NCBI GenBank assembly: GCA_040384625.1
Contig: JAZKIW010000028.1
Coordinates: 19,933-83,932, forward strand
DNA length: 64,000 bases
Source: CADEEN01 sp040384625
Lineage (GTDB): Bacteria; Pseudomonadota; Gammaproteobacteria; Burkholderiales; Burkholderiaceae_C
Reading direction: 5' to 3'
Below the pieces are notes generated by a model. That model saw nothing but the letters and a program-made list of their open reading frames with translations. It had not been told where the DNA came from and did not search any database. Below, in pieces: positions 32,012 to 40,554 of this stretch (positions are counted from its first letter, which is position 1; each line of letters begins with the position of its first letter). Made by a program: the position numbers and the translations under genes.

Positions 32012-32683
32012 TCAGCGAATGATTTGGATCTTCTTCTGCAGCCGGCGCACGAGCATCGACAGGCTGAAGCAGATCACGAAGTAGACGACCGCCGCGACCA
32101 GGTAGGTCTCGACCGGGCGATTGAAGTTCTTGCCCGCGACCTCGAAGCCCTTCAGCAGGTCATAGGCGCCGATCGCATACACCAGGGACGTGTCCTGGAA
32201 CAGGATGATGGTCTGCGTCAGCAGCACCGGCAGCATGTTGCGGAAGGCCTGGGGCAGCACGATCAGCTTCATGCACTGCGGGTAGGTCATGCCCACCGCA
32301 TAGCCGGCATAGACCTGGCCCTTGGGCACGCTCTGGATGCCCGCGCGCATGATCTCGGAGTAGTACGCCGCCTCGAAGACGGTGAAGGTGATGATCGCGC
32401 TCAACTCCGCGCCCATTGGCCGCCCGATCAGCAGCGGGATCAGCAGGAAGAACCACAGGATCACCATCACCAACGGGATCGAGCGCAAGGTGTTGACGTA
32501 GAACGCTGCCGGCATCACCAGCCACTTCTTGCCCGACAGGCGCATCAGTGCGAGCAGGGTGCCCAGCGCAATGCCGCCGATCATCGCGATGACGGTCAGC
32601 TGGATCGAGAAGAAGAAGCCCTTGACGACGAAGCTAGAGATGACCTGCCAGTTCAGGAACGTGAAGTCGAGGTTCAAGTTCAT
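32012..32683 (-). CDS. gltK: Glutamate/aspartate ABC transporter permease
   Basis: A 223-residue inner-membrane permease of the HisM/GltK type. Helices are visible at about 20-45, 55-75, 85-105 and 185-210. The cytoplasmic EAA loop, which contacts the ATPase, appears as AGYAVGMTYPQCMKLIVLPQA. The gene follows gltJ after one base, so translation is likely coupled. Together with gltJ it forms the heterodimeric pore. Confidence 0.94.
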   Translation of the reverse strand: MNLNLDFTFLNWQVISSFVVKGFFFSIQLTVIAMIGGIALGTLLALMRLSGKKWLVMPAAFYVNTLRSIPLVMVILWFFLLIPLLIGRPMGAELSAIITFTVFEAAYYSEIMRAGIQSVPKGQVYAGYAVGMTYPQCMKLIVLPQAFRNMLPVLLTQTIILFQDTSLVYAIGAYDLLKGFEVAGKNFNRPVETYLVAAVVYFVICFSLSMLVRRLQKKIQIIR

Positions 32684-32684
32684 G

Positions 32685-33386
32685 TCACTTGCCCCCGATC
32701 ATGCCGGGCACCTGCACGCGGTGCTCGATGAAGAGCGCCAGGCGGTTGATGGCGAAGGCCGAGATGAAATACAGGCCGGTCACGGCGAGGTAGATCTCGA
32801 TACCGCGCGAGGTTTCCTCCTGCGCCTGCATCGCGAACATCGTCAGCTCGGTGATGCTGACGGCAAAGGCCACCGAGGAGTTCTTGACGATGTTCATCGA
32901 CTCGCTGGTGAGCGGCGGAATGACGATGCGAAACGCCATCGGCAGGACCACGTAGCGGTAAGTCTGAGGCAACGTCAGGCCCATCGCCAGGCCGGCATAG
33001 GTCTGGCCCTTGGGCAGGGTCTGGATACCGGCCTTGACCTGCTCGGCGATGCGCGCCGATGTGAAGAAGCCCAGCGCAATCACCACCAGGACGAAGCTCG
33101 GCACACCGCGCAGCACCAGGAACATCGACGGGATGACGTGGTACCAGAGGAACAACTGCACCAACAGCGGGATATTGCGGAAGAGCTCGGTCCAGCCGTT
33201 ACCCAGGGCCACCAGCCACTTGTTGGGCGTGGTGCGCAGGATGCCCATCAGCGAGCCTACCGTCAGCGCCACCACCAGCGCGCACACGGCCACCGAGAGC
33301 GTCCAGCCCCAGGCGCTGAGCATCCAGTTGAGGTAAGTCTGGTCCCCCCCGGTGTCCTGCAGGAAAACCTGCCAGTCCCACGTCAT
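32685..33386 (-). CDS. gltJ: Glutamate/aspartate ABC transporter permease
   Basis: The ATG at 33386 (start MTWDWQVFLQDTGG) gives 233 residues; upstream in-frame codons run through the terminator hairpin and are not coding. It is the partner permease of GltK, with an EAA loop AGLAMGLTLPQTYRYVVLPMA and membrane helices at about 25-50, 60-80, 90-115 and 195-220. A 134-base gap with a strong hairpin separates it from gltI. Confidence 0.94.
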   Translation of the reverse strand: MTWDWQVFLQDTGGDQTYLNWMLSAWGWTLSVAVCALVVALTVGSLMGILRTTPNKWLVALGNGWTELFRNIPLLVQLFLWYHVIPSMFLVLRGVPSFVLVVIALGFFTSARIAEQVKAGIQTLPKGQTYAGLAMGLTLPQTYRYVVLPMAFRIVIPPLTSESMNIVKNSSVAFAVSITELTMFAMQAQEETSRGIEIYLAVTGLYFISAFAINRLALFIEHRVQVPGMIGGK

Positions 33387-33418
33387 CGCGGCATCTCCGG
33401 TTGTTATCGATGTCTGCC

Positions 33419-33459
33419 AGAAAAGAAAAAGCGCGGCGCGGTCGAAACCGACGCCGCGC
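33419..33459 (-). terminator. Intra-operon terminator/attenuator between gltI and gltJ
   Basis: On the minus strand an eight-base GC stem (GCGCGGCG with CGCCGCGC, 33431-33438 and 33452-33459) extends through four more pairs to a tetraloop with one bulged base, and is followed by a T-rich run (TTTTTCTTTT, complement of 33421-33430). This is a textbook intrinsic terminator placed just after the binding-protein gene. Partial read-through would give much more GltI than membrane components. Confidence 0.8.
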
Positions 33460-33520
33460 TGCCGCAGCATAAGCAAGCCCCGCGCCATGGGGCCTCAGGG
33501 CTTGCCTGGGGGCCGAGGTC

Positions 33521-34420
33521 CTACTTCTTCATGTACTCCTCGACAGGCTTGTCGTTCGGGCTCGCCCAGGCCGCCTTGGTGGCGTCGCTGAGCGGCAGGC
33601 CGACGCGTGTGTTGCTCGGCGCGATGGGCTGCATGAACCACTTGTCATAGGCCTTGGCCATGTCGCCGCTGGCGATCTGGGCCTTGATGCTGTCGTCGAC
33701 CGCCTTCTTGAAAGCCGGGTCGTCCTTGCGGATCATGATGGCGATCGGCTCCACCGACAGTACCTCGCCAACAATGCGGAAGTCGGCCGGGTTCTTGGCG
33801 CGGGCGATGTTGCCAGCCAGGATCTGGCCGTCCATCACGAAGGCATCGGCGCGGCCCGATTCGAGCAGCAGGAAGCTGTCGGCGTGGTCCTTGCCGAAGA
33901 CTTCCTTGAAGTCGATGCCTGCGCCACGCTCGTGCTTGCGCAACAACTGCACCGACGTCGTGCCGGTGGTCGTGGCGACGTTGCGGTCCTTCAACTGGGC
34001 GATCGAGGTGATGCCCGAGTTGGCCTTGACAGCGATGCGCACTTCCTCGACATAGGTGGTGACGGCGAAGGCCACGTCCTTCAGGCGGGTGGCGTTGTTG
34101 GTGGTCGAACCGCACTCGATGTCGACGGTGCCGTTCTGTACCAGCGGGATGCGGTTCTGTGAGGTCACGGGCTGGTACTTGACGTCCAGCTTGGCCAAAC
34201 CCAGGCCCTTCTGCACGTCAGCCAGCACGCGTGAGCAGACGTCGACATGGAAGCCGGCGTACTTGCCGTCGCCCAGCGTGTAGCTCAGGGCGCCGGAGGA
34301 CTCGCGCACGCCCATCGTCACTGCACCACTGTCCTTGATCTTCTTCAGCGTGTCGCTGGCCTGGGCCAAAGCGACGCCCGTGGCCAGCATCGCGGCCAGG
34401 GCAAAAATAGTCTTCTTCAT
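33521..34420 (-). CDS. gltI: Glutamate/aspartate periplasmic binding protein
   Basis: The substrate-binding protein of the glt system, 299 residues from the ATG at 34420, with AGGAG ten bases upstream. A signal peptide covers residues 1-20 (ending VALAQA). The type-2 periplasmic binding fold includes KIKDSGAVTMGVRESSGALSY at the N-terminus, ECGSTTNNATR in the ligand site, and DGQILAGNIARAK. As first gene of the operon it is followed by a hairpin that should keep its level above that of the permeases. Confidence 0.95.
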   Translation of the reverse strand: MKKTIFALAAMLATGVALAQASDTLKKIKDSGAVTMGVRESSGALSYTLGDGKYAGFHVDVCSRVLADVQKGLGLAKLDVKYQPVTSQNRIPLVQNGTVDIECGSTTNNATRLKDVAFAVTTYVEEVRIAVKANSGITSIAQLKDRNVATTTGTTSVQLLRKHERGAGIDFKEVFGKDHADSFLLLESGRADAFVMDGQILAGNIARAKNPADFRIVGEVLSVEPIAIMIRKDDPAFKKAVDDSIKAQIASGDMAKAYDKWFMQPIAPSNTRVGLPLSDATKAAWASPNDKPVEEYMKK

Positions 34421-34521
34421 TCGCGAGAACTCCTGCAAGAGGGTTGGAGAGAACACCTGAACGCGGATTGTAGGAATGCCGCTGACCGCGCAGAAGCTGA
34501 AATGTAGTCCAGCGAGACGGG

Positions 34522-35442
34522 TTAACCCGCGCCCGAGCGCAGATGTTCCCAGAGCGCCGCCGCGCCAGGTTTGACCACGCGCGCCACTTCGGGGCGTTCG
34601 CGGTAAATGCGCACCTCCATCGTCAACTCCCAGCCCGCCCCTTCGCCGGCGCTGACCAAGCGCCGCGCACGCACGTCCTTGCGTACCGAGCTGGCCGGCA
34701 GGAACGCCAGGCCGTGGCCCTCCAGCGCCATGGCCTTCAGGCTCTCAGCCATGTCGGTCTCGTAGACCAGTTCGAGCTGAGGCGCTTGCGACGCATGCTT
34801 GACGATCTGCTCGACCAGACGCGCCATGTAGGCACCTGCGGCGTAACTCAGGAAGGGCAGCCGGGCCGCCGCGCTGCCCGGCAGGCGAAACAGCGGCCGG
34901 CCCTCGCTGTCGGCGCGCGCGTAAGGCGCCAAGGTTTCCTGGCCCAGGCTCAGCATCTCGTAGCGCTCGCTCGCCAGCTGCAGGGGTTGCGATGCATGGT
35001 GGTAGGCGATCAGCAGGTCGCAGTGGCCTTCGGTCAGGCGCAGCACTGCGTCGTGCACATTGAGCGCGATGAGGCGGCTCTTCAAATCCGGAAAGCTGCT
35101 GCGCAGCTCAAGCAGCCAATGCGGAAAGAAGGCGAAGGCCAAGGTGTGCGGCACCGCAAAGTCGACCATGTCGCTGCCGCTGGCCTGGTGGCTGCGCATC
35201 AGATTGCGCGTGGTCTGCATCGCGCCGAGCATCTCCAGCGCCTGAGCATGGAAGGTTTCGCCGGCCGGCGTCAGGCGTGTCGGGTAGATCGAGCGGTCGA
35301 CCAGGTCGACGCCGGCCCAGGCTTCCAGGGCCTGGATGCGGCGCGAGAAGGCCGGCTGCGTGACATGCCGCAATTGCGCCGAGCGCGAGAAGCTGCGCGT
35401 CTCGGCCAGGCTGACGAAGTCTTCAAGCCACTTGGTGTCCAT
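34522..35442 (-). CDS. LysR family transcriptional regulator
   Basis: A 306-residue LysR-type activator/repressor: residues 1-60 form the winged helix (WLEDFVSLAETRSFSRSAQL, TQPAFSRRIQALE) and the rest is the type-2 periplasmic-fold effector domain. Its start codon at 35442 lies inside the last codons of the Atm1-type exporter gene (20-base overlap), so its translation may be coupled. It is 101 bases upstream of gltI on the same strand and might regulate the glt operon, but LysR proteins usually control divergent genes, so target and ligand are unknown. Confidence 0.9.
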   Translation of the reverse strand: MDTKWLEDFVSLAETRSFSRSAQLRHVTQPAFSRRIQALEAWAGVDLVDRSIYPTRLTPAGETFHAQALEMLGAMQTTRNLMRSHQASGSDMVDFAVPHTLAFAFFPHWLLELRSSFPDLKSRLIALNVHDAVLRLTEGHCDLLIAYHHASQPLQLASERYEMLSLGQETLAPYARADSEGRPLFRLPGSAAARLPFLSYAAGAYMARLVEQIVKHASQAPQLELVYETDMAESLKAMALEGHGLAFLPASSVRKDVRARRLVSAGEGAGWELTMEVRIYRERPEVARVVKPGAAALWEHLRSGAG

Positions 35443-37291
35443 TGCCCGGGGATTGTTCGCCGTGGCCCGATTGCTGCAATTGCCACATCCGAGCATAGCG
35501 CCCGCCCAGTGCCAGCAGTTCGGCGTGCGAACCCTGCTCGACCACGCGGCCGTGGTCCAGCACCACGATGCGGTGGGCGTCGACCACGGTGGACAGCCGG
35601 TGCGCGATCACCAGCGCGGTCTTGCCCTGCGCCACGCTCTTCAGCTCGGCCTGGATCGCGCGTTCGTTGGCCGAGTCCAGGGCCGAGGTCGCCTCGTCGA
35701 AGATCAGGATCGGCGGGTTCTTCAACAGGGTGCGAGCGATGGCCACGCGCTGCTTCTCGCCGCCAGAGAGCTTCAGGCCACGCTCGCCGACCATGGTGTC
35801 GTAACCCATGGGCGCCGCGGCGATGAAGTCGTGGATGTGGGCCGAGCGCGTCGCGGCTTCCACCTCGGCGCGGCCTGCGCCCGGGCGGCCATAGGCTATG
35901 TTGTATTCGACCGTGTCGTTGAACAGCACCGTGTCCTGCGGCACGATGCCGATCGCCGCGCGCAGGCTGGCCTGGGTCACCTGGCGAATGTCCTGCCCGT
36001 CGATGGTGATGGTCCCGCCGCCTGCACTGTCGATGTCGTAGAAGCGGTACAGCAGCCGGGCCAGGGTCGACTTGCCCGCGCCGGACGACCCGACCACCGC
36101 AACCGTCTTGCCGGCCGGGATCTCGAAGCTCACTTCGTCCAGGATGCGGCGCGCCGGGTCATAGGAGAAGCTGACGCGGTCGAAGCGCACCCTGCCCTCC
36201 TGCACCACCAGGTGTTGGGCATCCGGGGCATCGGCAATCTCGCGGTGCGTCGAGAGCAGAGAGAACATCTTCTCCATGTCCACGGTCGACTGCTTGATCT
36301 CGCGGTAGATCACGCCGAGGAAGTTGAGCGGGATGTAGAGCTGGATCATCAGAGCGTTCACCAGCACCAGGTCGCCCAGGGTCAGGCTGCCGTCGACGAC
36401 ACCCAGCGTCGCGCGCCACACCAGCAGGGTCACGGCCACGGCGATGATCAGGCTCTGGCCGAGGTTCAGCAGCGAGAGAGAGGTCTGCGACTTGATCGAG
36501 GCCTTCTCCAGGCGCTGCAGGTTCTCGTCGTAGCGGCCCTGCTCGAAGCGCTCGTTGCCGAAGTACTTGACGGTTTCGTAATTGATCAACGCATCGATGG
36601 CGCGCGTATTGGCCTTGCTGTCCTGCTCGTTCATCGCCCGGCGGAAGTGGGTGCGCCACTCGGTCACGGTGATCGTGTAGGCGATGTAGCCGACCAGGGC
36701 ACCGAGCGTGATGGCCGCGAACCAGCCGTCGAACTTGCCGGCCAGCAGCAGGATCACCAGGGTGATCTCGACCAGGGTGGGCAGGATGTTGTAGATGAAA
36801 TAGTTGAGCAGCGCGTGGATCGCGCGCGAGCCGCGTTCGATGTCGCGCGACACGCCGCCGGTCTGGCGTTCGAGGTGAAAGCGCAGCGACAGCGCGAGCA
36901 GGTGTTCGAAGGTCTCCAGCGCCACCTTGCGGGCGATGCGCGCCGCCACCGGATAGAAAAGGAACTCGCGCAGTTCGGTGAACAGGGTCACCGACACGCG
37001 CAGCGCGCCATAAGCCAGCAGCAGTGCTACCGGCACCGCCAGCAGTGCGCGCGGGTCGCCCGGCTTCAGGTCGAGCGCGTCGACCAGGGACTTCAGCACC
37101 AGGGGCACGCCAATGTTGGCCAGCTTGGCCGCCACCAGGCAAGCCAGCGCCACCCCGACGCGCCAGCGCCACTGCCACACATAGGGCAGCAACTTGCGCA
37201 CGGTGGACAGGCCGGGGCTGCGTGCCGTGGCGGCAGCGGTGGGCGTGGCAAGCGATGCTGGAGGCGGGGCGGCAGTGGCGGAACGGCGCAT
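35423..37291 (-). CDS. Atm1/ABCB7-type ABC exporter (heavy-metal/glutathione-linked)
   Basis: The ATG at 37291 gives a 622-residue half-transporter. The membrane domain (about 40-330) has the Atm1 signature NYETVKYFGNE and SLLNLGQSLII. The ATPase domain has GSSGAGKSTLARLLYRFYD, signature LSGGEKQRVAIARTL and Walker B ILIFDEATSALD. Bacterial Atm1 relatives export glutathione-metal or persulfide conjugates and help metal tolerance; that is family knowledge, not shown here. The gene is divergent from a thioesterase, and its 3' end overlaps the LysR gene. Confidence 0.9.
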   Translation of the reverse strand: MRRSATAAPPPASLATPTAAATARSPGLSTVRKLLPYVWQWRWRVGVALACLVAAKLANIGVPLVLKSLVDALDLKPGDPRALLAVPVALLLAYGALRVSVTLFTELREFLFYPVAARIARKVALETFEHLLALSLRFHLERQTGGVSRDIERGSRAIHALLNYFIYNILPTLVEITLVILLLAGKFDGWFAAITLGALVGYIAYTITVTEWRTHFRRAMNEQDSKANTRAIDALINYETVKYFGNERFEQGRYDENLQRLEKASIKSQTSLSLLNLGQSLIIAVAVTLLVWRATLGVVDGSLTLGDLVLVNALMIQLYIPLNFLGVIYREIKQSTVDMEKMFSLLSTHREIADAPDAQHLVVQEGRVRFDRVSFSYDPARRILDEVSFEIPAGKTVAVVGSSGAGKSTLARLLYRFYDIDSAGGGTITIDGQDIRQVTQASLRAAIGIVPQDTVLFNDTVEYNIAYGRPGAGRAEVEAATRSAHIHDFIAAAPMGYDTMVGERGLKLSGGEKQRVAIARTLLKNPPILIFDEATSALDSANERAIQAELKSVAQGKTALVIAHRLSTVVDAHRIVVLDHGRVVEQGSHAELLALGGRYARMWQLQQSGHGEQSPGNGHQVA

Positions 37292-37343
37292 GGCCCCAGT
37301 GTCATGGAAGAATGCTTGCCCCTGCCCACGCAAGCCCAAGGCC

Positions 37344-37784
37344 ATGACCGCAACCGCCCACCCCGCCAGCGTGATGGCCCCACCGCGCCTGCCCGACGGC
37401 AGCGAACTGGTGATGCGAGTGATGCCCCTGCCGGCGGACACCAACAGCAACGGCGACATCTTCGGCGGCTGGCTGATGGCCCAGGTGGACATGGCCGGCG
37501 CCGTGCTGCCGTCGCGCATCGCCAAGGGGCGCATCGCCACGGTGGCGGTGAACCAGTTTCTCTTCAAGCAGACCGTCTCGGTAGGCGACCTGTTGTCCTT
37601 CTATGCCCGCGTCGAGCGCATCGGCACCACCTCGATCACCGTGCACATGGAGGTCTATGCCGAACGCAACCCGGCCGACCTTCAGTTCGTCAAGGTGACC
37701 GAGGCCAACCTGACCTATGTCGCAATCGACCGCAACGGCCGGCCGCGGCCGGTGCCCAAGGACGCGCCTGAAGTCAAGCCCTGA
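37344..37784 (+). CDS. Acyl-CoA thioesterase (YciA-like hotdog fold)
   Basis: A 146-residue single-hotdog thioesterase that hydrolyses acyl-CoAs. The catalytic region reads ADTNSNGDIFGGWLMAQVD, as in YciA, with the conserved Asn and Asp. A C-terminal VKVTEANLTYVAID strand is also typical. The ATG at 37344 starts just after the divergent exporter promoter. Chain-length preference is unknown. Confidence 0.9.
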   Translation: MTATAHPASVMAPPRLPDGSELVMRVMPLPADTNSNGDIFGGWLMAQVDMAGAVLPSRIAKGRIATVAVNQFLFKQTVSVGDLLSFYARVERIGTTSITVHMEVYAERNPADLQFVKVTEANLTYVAIDRNGRPRPVPKDAPEVKP

Positions 37785-37815
37785 GTTGCCTCGCGGTTGA
37801 CAGGACCCGTTCATT

Positions 37816-37835
37816 ATGTGACCATATTGGCACAT
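37816..37835. promoter_or_regulatory. Putative ArsR-type operator at the start of the ArsR gene
   Basis: A 20-base imperfect palindrome with perfect outer arms ATGTG and CACAT and eight of ten half-site positions symmetric. It ends two bases before the ArsR-family start codon, and a TTGACA hexamer lies at 37797-37802. A bound repressor here would cover the promoter and the start codon, fitting autoregulation of the three-gene unit. Confidence 0.5.
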
Positions 37836-37837
37836 GT

Positions 37838-38230
37838 ATGAGCCAGGCACCCGACTCCGATGCACTTGATGCCGTCTTCTTCGGCCTGGCTTCCGAGCCG
37901 CGACGCCGCATCCTCGACGTGCTGAAGCAAGCGCCGGGCTGCAATGTGAACCGCGTCTGCGAGGCTTTCGATGGCGAGCTCAGCCGCTTCGCCGTGATGA
38001 AGCACCTGGCCACACTCGAGGCGGCCGGCCTGGTGATTTCGGAGCGGCGAGGCCGCGACAAGCTGCTTTGGTTCAACCCGACGCCGATCCAGTGGATCCA
38101 CGAGCGCTGGACCAGCGAATTCAGCGCCTACTGGGCGGCGCGCCTGACGCGCCTGAAGTACAGCGCCGAGGGCGCAGCGGTCACCCCTCTGCCGCTCAAA
38201 CGAAGACAACGAGGAAACACCCATGGCTGA
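37838..38230 (+). CDS. ArsR/SmtB-family winged-helix regulator
   Basis: A 130-residue winged-helix protein with ASEPRRRILDVLKQA at helix 1 and LSRFAVMKHLATLEAAGLV as the recognition helix and wing lead-in. There are no metal-binding cysteines, so it belongs with the ArsR-like regulators that control SRPBCC genes rather than metal sensors. No ribosome site precedes the ATG and a palindrome abuts it. The stop overlaps the next ATG by eight bases. Confidence 0.9.
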   Translation: MSQAPDSDALDAVFFGLASEPRRRILDVLKQAPGCNVNRVCEAFDGELSRFAVMKHLATLEAAGLVISERRGRDKLLWFNPTPIQWIHERWTSEFSAYWAARLTRLKYSAEGAAVTPLPLKRRQRGNTHG

Positions 38231-38744
38231 ACCCGACAAGCTGATCGAGGCGATGTTCCGCATCGTCATCCAGGCCGACATCCAGCGCGTCTGGCGCGAA
38301 CTGACCAAGACCGACGAAGCCCAGGGCGCCGTCTTCAATGCCTGGCTGCACACCTCAGGCCTGGTGCCTGGCGCGCGCCTGCAGATGCGCACCGGCAGTG
38401 GCAAGCACGTGCTGGTGGTCGGCGAGGTCGTCGAATTTGACCCGCCGCACCGCTTCGTGCACACGCACCGCTTCACCCAGCACGACGACCCGGTCTGTCG
38501 TGTCGCTTACGAACTGAAGGAAGTGCCCGGCGGGGTGGAGGTGACGCTGCGCGTGTTCGACTTGCCGCTCGGCACCGCCACCGCGAAGAGCATGCAATCG
38601 GGCGGCGACATGATCCTGAAGTCGCTGAAGGCCATCGCCGAGACGGGCCGCCCACCGCTGATGATCCGGCTGATGTACCTGGCCTTCGCCAACATGGAGT
38701 TCGTGCTGCCCAAACGGACGCGCAGCGAACACTGGCCGCTGTAG
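38223..38744 (+). CDS. SRPBCC (AHSA1/START-like) domain protein
   Basis: A 173-residue single-domain protein of the Bet v1-like fold, which encloses a hydrophobic pocket. It opens with AMFRIVIQADIQRVWRELTKTDE and ends before an amphipathic C-terminal helix. The gene overlaps the ArsR-type gene by eight bases, an arrangement found widely in proteobacteria. Relatives are annotated as AHSA1-like or polyketide-cyclase-like, but most have no assigned function or ligand. Confidence 0.88.
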   Translation: MAEPDKLIEAMFRIVIQADIQRVWRELTKTDEAQGAVFNAWLHTSGLVPGARLQMRTGSGKHVLVVGEVVEFDPPHRFVHTHRFTQHDDPVCRVAYELKEVPGGVEVTLRVFDLPLGTATAKSMQSGGDMILKSLKAIAETGRPPLMIRLMYLAFANMEFVLPKRTRSEHWPL

Positions 38745-38778
38745 TCCGCTCACCCGTCCTACGTAAGGAGACCGCACC

Positions 38779-39339
38779 ATGGCCGACCCGCAAGCCGCGC
38801 TCGCCACCCAGCTGCGCAACATCGAGGCCAAGACCGGCCAGTCGCTGGCCCAGTTGCGCGCCGTCATCGCCCAGAGCGGCCTGGCCAAGCACGGCGAAGT
38901 GCGGGCGATGCTGATCGAACGCTACGGCCTGGGTTACGGCGACGCCAACACGCTGGCGCATGCGGCGAAGGCCGAGCCCGCTACGGCTGGAGTGGCCGAG
39001 GCCGACCCGCTGGACGCCATCTACGGCGGCAACAAGGCGGCGCTGCGCCCGCTGCACGCGCAGGTGATGGCCAGGATCGAAGCTTTTGGTGCATTCGACA
39101 TCGCGCCGAAGAGGGCCTACCTCAGCCTGCGGCGCAAGAAGCAGTTCGCGATGCTGGGGCCGGCAACGAAGGACCAGATCGAGCTCGGGCTGAACGCCAA
39201 GGCGCTGCCCGCCCACCCGCGCCTGAAGGCCTTGCCGCCCGGCGGCATGTGCCAGTACACGGTGCGGCTGTCATCGGCCTCCGAGGTCGATGCCCAACTC
39301 GTCAGCTGGTTGCGAACGGCCTACGACGCGGCCAGCTGA
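38779..39339 (+). CDS. DUF4287/DUF5655 domain protein
   Basis: A 186-residue cytoplasmic protein of unknown function. The N-terminal part (about 1-60), with LRNIEAKTGQSLAQLRAVI and RAMLIERYGLGYGDANTLAH, matches DUF4287. The C-terminal part (about 75-185), with AYLSLRRKKQFAMLGPATKDQIELGL, matches the DUF5655 transport-like domain. The TAAGGAG before the ATG is a good ribosome site. It completes a trio with the ArsR and SRPBCC genes and is probably co-regulated with them. Confidence 0.82.
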   Translation: MADPQAALATQLRNIEAKTGQSLAQLRAVIAQSGLAKHGEVRAMLIERYGLGYGDANTLAHAAKAEPATAGVAEADPLDAIYGGNKAALRPLHAQVMARIEAFGAFDIAPKRAYLSLRRKKQFAMLGPATKDQIELGLNAKALPAHPRLKALPPGGMCQYTVRLSSASEVDAQLVSWLRTAYDAAS

Positions 39340-39441
39340 AGCGCTAGGGTGAGTACCGATGCGACTGCCCGGCAACGGGCAGACGATGCGCCGCGCCGCT
39401 TCCGTGTCGGGGCGCGCGACAACAACATCGAGGAGAACCGC

Positions 39442-39831
39442 ATGACCGAATCCGCTCGCAGCAGCACCTGGTTGCGCATTGCCGTCGTCTACTTTGTCGT
39501 CGGCGTCTCGCTCGGCATCGTGATGGGGGCCTCCGGCAACCACGGCCTGATGCCTGTGCACGCCCACATCAACCTGCTCGGCTGGGTCTCAATGACCCTG
39601 TTCGGCCTGATCGGGCGGGCCCACCCAGACGTGCTGCGCGGTCCCATCGCCACGGTCCAGTTCTGGCTCTACAACCTGGGCGTGCCGGCCTTGCTGGTGG
39701 GACTGACCTTCCTGCTGCGCGGCAACCAAGCGCTCGGGCCGGTGGTCGGAGCCTTGTCGATGGTGGTCGGCGTTGCGGTGTTGCTGTTCGCCTACCTGGC
39801 GTTTACACGCATCAAGCCGGCCGCCGCCTGA
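39442..39831 (+). CDS. Small heme-copper-oxidase-like membrane protein
   Basis: A 129-residue integral membrane protein with four hydrophobic segments (about 12-32, 42-62, 75-95, 100-122). The stretch VHAHINLLGWVSMTLFGL resembles the helix of cytochrome oxidase subunit I or NnrS that carries a heme-ligand histidine. GAGGAG lies upstream of the ATG at 39442. It is far too short to be a full oxidase and lacks the other ligand helices, so heme binding or assembly is a possibility only. Its 3' end overlaps the convergent SGNH gene by 20 bases. Confidence 0.75.
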   Translation: MTESARSSTWLRIAVVYFVVGVSLGIVMGASGNHGLMPVHAHINLLGWVSMTLFGLIGRAHPDVLRGPIATVQFWLYNLGVPALLVGLTFLLRGNQALGPVVGALSMVVGVAVLLFAYLAFTRIKPAAA

Positions 39832-40552
39832 CACCGGCCAGGCGCGGCCAGACCGCGCTGGCGATGTGTTCCGCCAGCGTAACGCCACAGACGCGGTAGA
39901 CGGCTTCACCCGGGTGGAAGCCGTCGTCGCCCATCACGCCGCGGTTCAGCGGCAGATCGATCGGCACATGCGAAACGTCGTCGCGGCTGGCAGCCCACGC
40001 GGCCACCGCCCGGTTGTGGCGCCGCGCGTCGGCCCCGGCGACCCAGCGCAGCGGCTGCGGCAGCGCCGGGAAGCGGTGCACGGGCGGCAGCGGCGCGAAC
40101 ACAACATGGGCCACGCCATGGGCGTTGCGCAGGCGGTTGGCGATCGACTCGCGTGCCCGCAGGGCGCGCTGCGAAGGCACCTGGTCGACCACGTCGTTGA
40201 CGCCCAGCACCACCACCGCCACATCGGCGTCGCGCAATGGTTCCGTCGCCAGCATCTGCAGACACTGCGCGCTAGTGATCCCCGAGCGCGCCAACAACTG
40301 CCAGCGCACCCGCGCCGCGCACTGCGTCGCCAGCGCCCGCGTCAGGTGCCCGGCCAGCGCATCGGTCTGCCGTTTCACGCCCACACCAGCGGCGGAAGAG
40401 TCGCCTACGATCAGCAGCCGCAGCAGCGGCCCGCGCCCGACCTCGCCCTCGCGCGCACCCTCGGCTTCCGGCAGCCTCGGCAGGCGCCCGCGCGTCAGCA
40501 TCGCCTGCGCCACCAGAACCGGCGACAGCAGCAGCTTGGCGGTCAGGCTCAT
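39812..40552 (-). CDS. SGNH/GDSL hydrolase family protein
   Basis: The 246-residue protein (ATG at 40552) has the SGNH blocks: LIVGDSSAAGVG with the nucleophile serine, VVLGVNDVVDQ with the oxyanion asparagine, and GDDGFHPGEAVY with the catalytic Asp/His. A hydrophobic N-terminus (MSLTAKLLLSPVLVAQAM) could be a membrane anchor. The start is two bases after the crotonase stop, so it may be the distal gene of the beta-oxidation operon. Likely a lipase/esterase; substrate unknown. Confidence 0.85.
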   Translation of the reverse strand: MSLTAKLLLSPVLVAQAMLTRGRLPRLPEAEGAREGEVGRGPLLRLLIVGDSSAAGVGVKRQTDALAGHLTRALATQCAARVRWQLLARSGITSAQCLQMLATEPLRDADVAVVVLGVNDVVDQVPSQRALRARESIANRLRNAHGVAHVVFAPLPPVHRFPALPQPLRWVAGADARRHNRAVAAWAASRDDVSHVPIDLPLNRGVMGDDGFHPGEAVYRVCGVTLAEHIASAVWPRLAGVRRRPA

Positions 40553-40554
40553 GC

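Noticed and set aside
35336..37771. 811-codon plus-strand frame opposite the Atm1-type exporter
   Set aside because: His/Arg/Gln-rich antisense sequence covering a conserved gene and the divergent promoter.
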